Shown here in pieces: positions 1 through 6,911 of a stretch of DNA of 21,922 nucleotides (the first letter of the stretch is position 1; the number at the start of each line of letters is the position of its first letter). This stretch comes from Planctomycetes bacterium SM23_32 (GTDB lineage: Bacteria; Planctomycetota; Brocadiia; SM23-32): positions 1-21,922 of the forward strand of contig LJUE01000002.1 of NCBI GenBank assembly GCA_001303885.1, in the 5' to 3' direction. Under the pieces are notes generated by a model. It saw only the letters and a program-made list of their open reading frames with translations. It searched no databases and was not told where the DNA came from. A program made the position numbers and the translations under genes.

Positions 1-2
1 AT

Positions 3-776
3 CAGCAGGCGATGGCGAAGGCCCTCGGCGTCACGCAGGGGCAGGTGTCGCACTACGAGCAGGCGCGTCGGTCCCCGAGCTTAGAGGTGCTGGCGAAGCT
101 GCAGGACGCGTTCGCGGTTAACCTCAACTGGCTGCTGACCGGCGAGGGGTACTGGCGGTTGCCGGCGCGGGCGGGAGCAGCAGCGACCGCGCGCAAGCCA
201 CGGCCGCCTCTTCACCCGGATGACGAAGAGCTGCTTGATCTCGTGAGACGGCGGCTCGAGCGACCATACTCCCGGTGGCGGTTCTCGGCGCCGGTATCCG
301 TGGTGCTCTCGGAGAGCGCGTCAGGCGCGCAGCCGCGAAGGGCGCGACCTCGGTTCCGGGCACTGCCGTACACCAGTGACGCGTTGGCGGTCGACAAGTC
401 GCCGCTCAAGCACGAGAAGATCGAGGGGCATTTCGTGCTGGCCGCCCGGCTGGTCGGTTCGCCAGAGAACGTGCGCTGCCTGCGTGTGTCGGACGACAGG
501 TTCGTGCCGACGTTCCCGAAGGGCAGCATAGTCGGGGTTGACGTCGGGGCGCAGGTTTGGCCGCCGAAGGACCTGCAGGGCAAGGTGCTCCTGCTCGACT
601 GGGAGCGCACGGCGCACAGGCGTCGGAGGGTCCTCGCCCGGCTGACGGCGTTCGACCCGGCGTGGGCATTTGCGCCGCTGGATGCCGGCGGGGATGTACC
701 GGACCGTGAGGATGTGGAGGCCCACCGTGTCCGCGTGGTCGGCCACGTCGCGTGGGCCTGGCACACGGTGGAATGA
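3..776 (+). CDS. XRE-family repressor with degenerate S24-like C-terminal domain (5' partial)
   Basis: This is a DNA-binding regulator of the phage-repressor type. The frame is open to the window edge, and the sequence before the first ATG (at 12) already encodes QQA, a usual part of helix 2 of an XRE domain, so the true start lies upstream. The helix-turn-helix is seen in LGVTQGQVSHYEQARRSPS (residues 5-23 counted from the ATG). A low-complexity linker is followed from about residue 150 by a stretch resembling LexA/C1 peptidase S24 (LRVSDDRFVPTF, then GSIVGVD). Where cleavable repressors have Ser in GDSMEPT, this protein has Arg163, and I see no clear catalytic Lys, so self-cleavage looks unlikely. 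It sits just upstream of a small HTH gene and a recombinase, as in an integrative-element control module. Family assignment is firm for the HTH and moderate for the S24 fold. Confidence 0.8.
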   Translation, partial: QQAMAKALGVTQGQVSHYEQARRSPSLEVLAKLQDAFAVNLNWLLTGEGYWRLPARAGAAATARKPRPPLHPDDEELLDLVRRRLERPYSRWRFSAPVSVVLSESASGAQPRRARPRFRALPYTSDALAVDKSPLKHEKIEGHFVLAARLVGSPENVRCLRVSDDRFVPTFPKGSIVGVDVGAQVWPPKDLQGKVLLLDWERTAHRRRRVLARLTAFDPAWAFAPLDAGGDVPDREDVEAHRVRVVGHVAWAWHTVE

Positions 777-910
777 GGGGAGCACAACATGGGCCGCTGT
801 GCGTCGGGCCCGGTGGGGTGCGACCGCCCGGACGAGCGTATTCCAGAGCCGGCGTGGCCGTGGGGCCGAGAGCCGGCGCGGCCTACAACCTATTCGAGAC
901 GGAAGAGGAG

Positions 911-1246
911 ATGGATAAGAAGCACGTGGACGTGAAGATGATGAAGACGGGCAAGGCGTCCGCCGGACAGTGCAAGACGCACAAGGAGGTGGTCGCCGTT
1001 GAGTGCCCGGTTAGCAAACAGCTGGCCGCCGAGATACTCGGCATATCCGTGGATACTTTGGACCAATGGACGGCCCGCTACGGCATACCCCACCTGAAGT
1101 ACGATATGGATGGGAATCGTGGCAATCGCGGGAAAGTGCTCTACCTCCCCTCGGACCTACTGGCATTCCGCGAACGCTATCGAGTCGAAGGCCGCGACAT
1201 CGAGCGTGAGGTCGAGGAGATGCTCCGCGACAAGGAGCGTTCCTGA
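911..1246 (+). CDS. Small helix-turn-helix protein, excisionase/MerR-like
   Basis: A 111-residue protein with a single putative DNA-binding domain: AAEILGISVDTLDQWTARYG (about residues 37-56) has the pattern of a MerR/excisionase HTH, followed by a short wing-like stretch and a charged C-terminal helix (REVEEMLRDKER). The N-terminal 30 residues are Lys-rich. I chose ATG 911 because GGAAGAGGAG lies directly before it and because the longer upstream frame (from 752) has composition typical of non-coding DNA. The gene lies between a phage-type repressor and a convergent tyrosine recombinase, so a role as recombination directionality factor is plausible. It could equally be a small regulator of the element. 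The family is inferred from motif shape only. Confidence 0.65.
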   Translation: MDKKHVDVKMMKTGKASAGQCKTHKEVVAVECPVSKQLAAEILGISVDTLDQWTARYGIPHLKYDMDGNRGNRGKVLYLPSDLLAFRERYRVEGRDIEREVEEMLRDKERS

Positions 1247-1356
1247 GCCCGAGGCGAGCCGCCCGCGGTCTGGCCGTGCACTCCCCTCGCCGGCGAGCCG
1301 AACGGACGCCCTGGTCAACGGCCCCGCGCCACTCGGAGCCGGGCGACCACGCCGTT

Positions 1357-2364
1357 TCAGAGCACGTTGATCTCGTCGTCCTGCGGGGCGAGATGCGCGT
1401 AGATCATGGTCGTGTTGACACTCTTGTGGCCGAGCCATTGCGACACCTTGTAGATGCTCACGCCCTTCATGACGAGGTGGCTGGCGAAGGTGTGCCGGAG
1501 GCTGTGCAGCGTGAAATGCGGCAGCCCGCTCGGCCCGGCCACCAGCCGCTTGAACTCGGCCGCCAGCTGCTTGTCGCCAAACTGCTCGCCGTTGCGGTCC
1601 AGGAAGCAGTAGGCCTCACCGTCGCGGATGGGCAGCAGGATGCGCTTCAGCTCGCGGTTCAACGGAACGGTCCGGGCCTCCCTGTTCTTCAGGCTGAAGC
1701 CCTCCTTGTTCATGAGGGTGATGACGCCCCGCTCGAAGTCTATCTCCGGCCAGGTGAGGAAGCGAAGCTCGCTGTTCCGGAATCCCGCGTAGTACGCCGT
1801 GGCGACGAGAGGCCAAAGGTACGTTCCGCTCGCGATGGCCTGGACGTGCTCCCACTCGTCGAAGGACAGGTAGCGCGGGGGGTTCTTCTGTGCCTTGACC
1901 TTTGACACATTCCTGACGACGTTACGCCGGACATAGCCCCGCTCGACGGCGAAGGAGAGCAGCCCCGAGGCCGCATAGAGGCAGTGACGGACCGTTCGGG
2001 GCGAGTGCGATCCCAGTAGTTGCTGCTGGTACTGCTGAACGTGCGCCTCCGTCACCTCGGACGCCTTCTTCACACCTCCCTCGGTGAGGAAGGCGACGAA
2101 ACGGGTCACACGCGGCACGTCGTGGCGCTCATAGGTGCTTTGCTTCTTCGTGGCTTGCGAGTATGATAGATACTCGTCGCGGAGGCGTTCGAGGTCTACG
2201 TCGGCCTCCTGGCCCAGCTCCCTCTGGGCGAGGCGATACTCGAGCTCTCTGAGATGCTGCTCGGCCACGGCTTTGCGGGTGGTCTTCAGTGAGCGCCCCC
2301 GCTTCTTGCCGTTCTGTTGCCAGTAAACGTGATAGTACTTCCCGCGCTTCGTGAGGAACGCCAT
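1357..2364 (-). CDS. Tyrosine recombinase / phage-type integrase, complete
   Basis: A site-specific recombinase of 335 aa, a normal length for the family. An N-terminal arm/AP2-like region (KRGKYYHVYWQQNGKKRGRS) is followed by a SAM-like core-binding domain (about 55-145) and the catalytic domain (165-330). All catalytic positions are visible: Arg196 in GFRNSEL, Lys226, His287 and Arg290 in HSLRHTF, His313 in LGHKS and nucleophile Tyr322 in MIYAHL. It therefore looks active. The ATG at 2364 is preceded by AGGAG six bases upstream. The gene points away from tRNA-Arg(CCT), with its start 156 bp from the tRNA 5' end, and converges on the small HTH gene. Its natural target is probably the tRNA-Arg core at 2553-2598. 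It lies on the 5' side of the tRNA, outside the repeat-bounded segment, which the simplest integration model does not predict. Confidence 0.95.
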   Translation of the reverse strand: MAFLTKRGKYYHVYWQQNGKKRGRSLKTTRKAVAEQHLRELEYRLAQRELGQEADVDLERLRDEYLSYSQATKKQSTYERHDVPRVTRFVAFLTEGGVKKASEVTEAHVQQYQQQLLGSHSPRTVRHCLYAASGLLSFAVERGYVRRNVVRNVSKVKAQKNPPRYLSFDEWEHVQAIASGTYLWPLVATAYYAGFRNSELRFLTWPEIDFERGVITLMNKEGFSLKNREARTVPLNRELKRILLPIRDGEAYCFLDRNGEQFGDKQLAAEFKRLVAGPSGLPHFTLHSLRHTFASHLVMKGVSIYKVSQWLGHKSVNTTMIYAHLAPQDDEINVL

Positions 2365-2428
2365 AGTGATCTCCTGTTGTCGCTGTAGGTGGGCCTCTCA
2401 TTCGGGGCCCGTACGACGATTATACCAT

Positions 2429-2447
2429 GGTAACAATACGGTAACAA
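2429..2447. repeat. Tandem GGTAACAA motif upstream of the integrase
   Basis: GGTAACAA occurs twice (2429-2436 and 2440-2447), 11 bp apart, in the AT-richer 156-bp spacer between the integrase start and the tRNA. A helical-turn-spaced pair next to an att core is a reasonable candidate for a recombinase arm site or an excisionase/repressor site. Only the repeat is observed; the role is inferred. Confidence 0.4.
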
Positions 2448-2520
2448 GCGCGGGCAGACCGGCCAGTTGCGAAGCGAGACATGGCTGTAAAGCGTTGAAG
2501 CATAAGGCCTTACTACTGGT

Positions 2521-2597
2521 GCGCCCGTAGCTCAGTAGGACAGAGCGGCGGTTTCCTAAACCGCAGGTCGCAGGTTCGAGTCCTGCCGGGCGTACCA
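2521..2597 (+). tRNA. tRNA-Arg (anticodon CCT), intact
   Basis: The 77 nt including encoded CCA fold into a standard cloverleaf: acceptor GCGCCCG/CGGGCGT (first pair G-U), D stem GCTC/GAGC, anticodon stem GCGGT/ACCGC with loop TTCCTAA (anticodon CCT at 2555-2557), variable loop AGGTC, T stem GCAGG/CCTGC with loop TTCGAGT, discriminator A. It reads the AGG arginine codon. Its 3' part, from the first base of the anticodon loop, is duplicated exactly at 19644-19689, so it is the target site of an integrative element. Confidence 0.97.
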
Positions 2598-2598
2598 C
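2553..2598. repeat. Putative attachment core, copy 1 (inside tRNA-Arg)
   Basis: A 46-bp stretch covering the anticodon loop to one base beyond CCA is identical to 19644-19689 in the same orientation. Identity starts at the first base of the anticodon loop and stops one base after CCA. This matches the crossover placement known for tyrosine recombinases that use tRNA anticodon loops. Confidence 0.85.
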
Positions 2599-3241
2599 CC
2601 ATCCCCTTACTACACACGGCTTTGCAGCGTTGCAGAGCGGCGGTGTGCTCACCTTCCTTCGGCCCGGTGGGGACAGCTGATGCGGTCGTTGGTCGCTCGC
2701 ACGGATGGGTTGATTTGGATCCACATGCACCGCGAGCCGTTGACCGGCAATGAGTCGAGCAGTCGAATCACGTGGCTTCTAAGGCGCGTCACGGCAATCA
2801 CCATGCGTGAGCATCGGTCACGCCAACCGCAGATCCCCTAGAAGAGTCGGGAGGGCTGGTGGGACTTGGCCTGAAGCGGGAGAGCCCCGTGACAGAATGC
2901 CAGCTTCCCAATCTGGACGTCGGGGGTGGGCTTCGCCGACGCTTCGCGTTCCGGATCGCTTCGCCCGCTCTAGTCCCGCCATCCCGGCGGGACAGAGCAG
3001 GCAGCCCCGCTGCCTGCGGTCTCCTGATCTACTGCTCTCCTTTCCGCCGTGTGCACTTCCCCGTCCCGTGGCAAGAAGGGCAGGCGGGGACCTGATGGTC
3101 CTTTAGCCACGCCCCTAGATGCTTTCTACAGAGCAGACTGGAAGACCAAGCCGCGAAGGCACTTGTGCAGAGGCGAAATGGCGATAGCATGTTGGGGACC
3201 TATCGGTGGGATAGGGGCTTAAGCGGAGGAGAAGAGCGCAC
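2598..3241. other. Non-coding stretch with structured inverted repeats
   Basis: No convincing gene is seen in these 644 bases; the open frames have no start signal or coherent composition. Two strong adjacent hairpins lie within: GTCCCGCC/GGCGGGAC (2973-2980 and 2986-2993) and GCAGGCAGC/GCTGCCTGC (2997-3005 and 3009-3017). Close to the downstream gene, CCTATC/GATAGG (3199-3204 and 3210-3215) is a short inverted repeat 26 bp before its ATG. Near the tRNA, two motifs repeat sequences found on its other side (see findings). The hairpins have no T-run, so they are not classical terminators. Confidence 0.6.
2973..3017. repeat. Double hairpin in intergenic DNA
   Basis: Two perfect stems of 8 and 9 bp with loops of 5 and 3 nt stand three bases apart: GTCCCGCC-atccc-GGCGGGAC and GCAGGCAGC-ccc-GCTGCCTGC. 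The compact paired form resembles REP-like palindromic units, but only one copy was noticed in this window, so membership in a repeat family is unproven. Confidence 0.5.
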
Positions 3242-6200
3242 ATGGGGGGAGTCAGAGTCGCAGCATTGGCCATGGCGGGGGTCCTGGCGCATCTGGCAAG
3301 TGGCGCGCCCGTAGACCTGAGCAAGCCATTCGAGCTCGATAGGTACACCATCTGCCTCTTCCACCTCGATGACGTGGCCAGCGGAGAGGTCAGAGATTCG
3401 GTGGTGGGCGGGAAGTCGGGGAAGGTGAAGGAGCCAATGCCAGCGGAAGGCCAGTTTGCCGGGGCGCTGGACTGTGACGGAGCCAGAGGTTCGGCGGACG
3501 TGACCGACCTGGCAAGGATGGAGGGGCTGAAGATGCTCACCGTGGAGTGCTGGGTGAAGCTCCGCGGCCGGGCTGCCGGGGATGTCGTCTGCCGAGGCTC
3601 CCAGTACATGATCCGCCTCTCCAACGGGGTGATCGGTTCCTTTTGGGTCGACGGGGGCTGGCGAAGCGTCGCCGGGACCAGGTCCGTACCCGTGGACCGG
3701 TGGACGCACCTGGCGATCACGTGGGACCAGGGCAAGAAGGAGGTCGGCATCTACGTGGACGGACGGCTGGATGTGGCCCGGACGCCGGAAGGCGTCACCG
3801 ATGGGGTACTGGGCGGAGGCCTGACCATGCTGCGGCTGGGGGGACACACATGGGAGTCGCCTGCCCCCAACCTCAACGGGCTGCTGGATGAGGTCCGCGT
3901 CTCGTCGGTCGTCCGGGAGTATGAGCCGTTGGCCGGGTCGGAGGAGGATGAAGGCCCGGCGACAGCGGGTCGGCGGCCAACGACAGGGGCGGGCTCGAAT
4001 GAGGCCACTGCGCAGCCACAGCAGGCTCCGTCGGAGTTCGTCTTCCCGTGGGGGATGACGCCAGATCGGACGGACGTGGCGAAGTCCCACGTCCAGGATA
4101 TCGTCGCGGGGACACAGGAGTACATGGTGCTCCAGGGCGGGACGATGGACGGGCGCAGTTGCCGCACGCCAATGGGGGTCGGGATGAATTCGGAGGGGGC
4201 GTTCTTCCAGACTTGGGAGTCAAACCGGTCGGTGCGAATGGAGAACGTAGGTGATACCGACGTGTTGAACCCATGGCTGTCGAATGGCCGGAACACTTTT
4301 CGTAACGTGGCGGAGATCGTGCAATCGGCGACTACCCCCGGCATGACGGACGCGGAGAAGGCGTATGCAATATGGTTTCAGCAGATCCGGCACCGACACC
4401 ACTCGCCCGGGGATAACGATGAACTCGGCGACCCGGTGAAGGTCTTTAATGTCTATGGCTTCAACACCTGCGGCAATGATTCGATCTGCCTCGGGACACT
4501 ATGGACGCAGGCGGGCTTCCGAACGGCGCCTGCCCGTGCTCTCGGACACTGCATTTCCCACGTCTTCTACGACGGCGCATGGCACTTGATGGATGGAGAC
4601 CTGCATTCCGTTTATCTCCTGCGTGACAACGAGACCGTGGCCAGCGACGTGCAGCTCGCGCGGGACCACGACCTCGTCAAGCGAACACACTCCAATGGCA
4701 TCCTCCTGCTCGACACGATATGGGATGGTCAGGGCACGGCGGCATTCTACTTCACGGGGACCGAGATCGTCGGAGGGCGCTCGGGGAAGGCCGATACGAC
4801 TATGAACATGGTCCTGCGTCCTGGAGAGGCAATCGTGTGGCGATGGGGACAGCTCAATCCCCTGAAGTTCCACACACCGCTCTACACAATGCCGGCGTAC
4901 ACGGACGCGATATGCAACGGCCTGTGGGAGTATCGTCCGGACGTGACGGGGCAGGCATGGCGTCAGGGAGCGACGTCGGTTGAGAACATCCGCTGGGACC
5001 AGGACGGGCTAACCGCGGAAGAAGGCAAGACGGGTTCAATCGTATGGACCATGAGAAGCCCGTATCTGTTTGTGGGTGGGCGACTGGAGGCCGAAGGCAA
5101 CGGCGCGCGCTTCTCGATTTGCCAGGATGGCAAGACGTGGCAGCGAGTTTCCGGAGAGAGCCTGGACAAGTTCTTCCCGACCGTGGGGCCCCCGTACTAT
5201 CGCTACCAGGTCAGGTGCGAGCTGAGTGACGGGGCGTCCCTGAAGAAGCTGGCAATTGCCAACGATCTGCAGATGGCCCCGATGGCTCTACCCGAGATGG
5301 TCGTGGGAGAGAACAGCTTCACATACACCGACGAGACGCAGGGGCCGCGAAAGGTCAGGATTACGCATGAGTGGGTCGAGCGTTCCGCGACGAGGCCGCC
5401 AGCGGCACCAGAGGTGGTCTACCCGTCGGATGGCGGTGAATCGGACGGGACAGACATAGTGTTCCAGTGGGCAGTTCCGGCTGACCCGGATGGGGACGGG
5501 ATAAGCGATTACCAGTTCGAGCTGTCGAGGCGGCCCGACGTGAAGCTCCCGCTGTCGATGAGCTTCTACAAGTTGAGTTCGCGCACGCTGGACGCCCCGA
5601 GAGTGCGGGCAGGACACACCTGGAAGGCCGCGGAGGTGAAGCCGCAGTACACACTGAGTGAGCCGGGGCTGCTCGCGCCCGACACAAAGTACTACTGGCA
5701 TGTCCGGGCGATGGACGCGAATGGGGTGTGGGGGCCCTGGAGCAGGACGTTCAGCTTCACCGCTCGGGGCGCGGCGTATCCGCTAGATCTCACGCTTGAT
5801 TGGGATGGTGCGAAGACACTTGGCATCCTGAAGTGGAAGGCAAATCCCGCTGGACGCAGGCCCGCGAAGTATAGGGTCTACGGAAGTGACGAGAAGGGGT
5901 TCACCGTGATGGACAGGGCACGCCAGCTTGACCTGGGGATCTCCTCGAAGACCGAAATGGCGGAATGGAGTCCGTGGGCTCCCCCTAACTTCATCGCCGA
6001 GACCGGTGATACGCAGCTTGTGGTTATTGGCTCCGATGCCCCTGCTGCTGGCAACAAGACCTACTACCGCGTAGTCGCCGTCGACGAACACGGCAAGCGC
6101 AGCGGACCTTCCGACTATGTCGTCAGCCCTCGCCCCGTCATCTACACCAAGCCCCTGGTGACGGCGAAGGTCGGTGAGGACTACACGTACGCGGTGGGGG

Positions 6201-6514
6201 CGACCCGTTCGTTGGGTGACCTGAGCGCGCGAATGCAGGACGGCAATCAGGTGGCCGGCTACTTCGACATTGAGAAGCCTGAATTCGCCCTCATACAGGG
6301 GCCGGCGTGGCTCACGATCGAGGATGATACCGGCGTCCTTTCGGGCACTCCGGATGTCCCGGGCAGCTTCGAGGTCATCGTAACCGTCACCATCAACCGG
6401 AGTGTCCGCAAGCTGGACGAATCGAGACTCATATGGGGTCAGGAGAAAGTCCTGTCGGACGACGTGGAACGGATCGGGGAGGCGACACAGGAGTTCGTCA
6501 TTGACGTTCGATAG
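3242..6514 (+). CDS. Secreted LamG / transglutaminase-like / FN3-Ig multidomain protein
   Basis: A large exported protein of 1090 aa. Residues 1-22 form a signal peptide (VAALAMAGVLAHLASGA). A LamG/concanavalin-like domain spans about 33-228 (LTVECWVKL, DRWTHLAITWD, NGLLDEVRVS). After a low-complexity linker, the core region (about 280-710) contains a papain/transglutaminase-type arrangement: Cys410 in NTCGNDS, His436 in GHCISH and Asp451 in WHLMDGD. It is followed by an FN3 domain (about 720-842), a second FN3-like domain (850-965) and a He_PIG cadherin-like domain with PAWLTIEDDTGVLSGTP (about 1021-1037). GGAGGAG lies 10 bases before ATG 3242. A paralogue lacking LamG starts at 20411 and keeps the Cys-His-Asp trio. 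The likely role is binding and processing of an extracellular polymer or protein. The catalytic assignment is an inference from motif spacing. Third-position GC looks lower than in the operon at 13.5-18.6 kb. Confidence 0.85.
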   Translation: MGGVRVAALAMAGVLAHLASGAPVDLSKPFELDRYTICLFHLDDVASGEVRDSVVGGKSGKVKEPMPAEGQFAGALDCDGARGSADVTDLARMEGLKMLTVECWVKLRGRAAGDVVCRGSQYMIRLSNGVIGSFWVDGGWRSVAGTRSVPVDRWTHLAITWDQGKKEVGIYVDGRLDVARTPEGVTDGVLGGGLTMLRLGGHTWESPAPNLNGLLDEVRVSSVVREYEPLAGSEEDEGPATAGRRPTTGAGSNEATAQPQQAPSEFVFPWGMTPDRTDVAKSHVQDIVAGTQEYMVLQGGTMDGRSCRTPMGVGMNSEGAFFQTWESNRSVRMENVGDTDVLNPWLSNGRNTFRNVAEIVQSATTPGMTDAEKAYAIWFQQIRHRHHSPGDNDELGDPVKVFNVYGFNTCGNDSICLGTLWTQAGFRTAPARALGHCISHVFYDGAWHLMDGDLHSVYLLRDNETVASDVQLARDHDLVKRTHSNGILLLDTIWDGQGTAAFYFTGTEIVGGRSGKADTTMNMVLRPGEAIVWRWGQLNPLKFHTPLYTMPAYTDAICNGLWEYRPDVTGQAWRQGATSVENIRWDQDGLTAEEGKTGSIVWTMRSPYLFVGGRLEAEGNGARFSICQDGKTWQRVSGESLDKFFPTVGPPYYRYQVRCELSDGASLKKLAIANDLQMAPMALPEMVVGENSFTYTDETQGPRKVRITHEWVERSATRPPAAPEVVYPSDGGESDGTDIVFQWAVPADPDGDGISDYQFELSRRPDVKLPLSMSFYKLSSRTLDAPRVRAGHTWKAAEVKPQYTLSEPGLLAPDTKYYWHVRAMDANGVWGPWSRTFSFTARGAAYPLDLTLDWDGAKTLGILKWKANPAGRRPAKYRVYGSDEKGFTVMDRARQLDLGISSKTEMAEWSPWAPPNFIAETGDTQLVVIGSDAPAAGNKTYYRVVAVDEHGKRSGPSDYVVSPRPVIYTKPLVTAKVGEDYTYAVGATRSLGDLSARMQDGNQVAGYFDIEKPEFALIQGPAWLTIEDDTGVLSGTPDVPGSFEVIVTVTINRSVRKLDESRLIWGQEKVLSDDVERIGEATQEFVIDVR

Positions 6515-6911
6515 CGTTACCAGAAGGAGTGCCGGCCCGCTGTGACCTCTGCCTACCGAGAAGCCCATTCGACCATGAGGTAGGCCGATTGGGCGCGAAT
6601 TCTGGCGTGGATCAACGGTCCTCCGGGGGGCGTGGGCGTCACCGGAGAGCAGGATGTCCCTCCGACGGCGGTCAGTTGACCCCGGCCGGTGGCCGCCGCA
6701 CACTCGGGGCCTCACAGCGTCCCCAAGCGGGGAAGGAGCGGAGCTCGAGGGGAGTCCCGAGAAAGTCTGCTCCCGCCGGAGCGGGTGCTGTCGGTGGGTA
6801 TGCCAGGGGATGGTCCCATGCGTTCGCTGTCTCAGGGATGCGGACCCATCGTCTGGGCGCATGTTCTCATGCCGCGGCCTCAGCCAAACGGCCGCTCGGG
6901 AGGACTGAAAC
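6515..6911. other. Intergenic region, 397 bp
   Basis: No gene is supported here; the overlapping frames lack ribosome-binding sites and normal residue composition. Just after the upstream stop, GCCTACC (6551-6557) and GGTAGGC (6579-6585) could pair over a 21-nt loop, a weak hairpin without a T-run. GGGAGGA at about 6898-6904 belongs to the next gene. Confidence 0.5.

Noticed and set aside
752..910. Longer N-terminus for the small HTH protein
   Set aside because: The added residues are Gly/Arg/Pro-rich with no ribosome-binding site, whereas ATG 911 has a strong one.
1286..1297. CTCGCCGGCGAG palindrome between convergent genes as terminator
   Set aside because: There is no loop and no T-run; a 12-bp palindrome is expected at times by chance in GC-rich DNA.
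2398..2730. Minus-strand frame across the tRNA (reads VRPAGLEPATCGLG)
   Set aside because: This peptide is the well-known false translation of antisense tRNA; the same string reappears at the second core copy. It is not a gene.
2973..3017. Hairpin pair as part of a CRISPR array
   Set aside because: Only one unit is present; no regularly spaced repeats or Cas genes were seen anywhere in the window.
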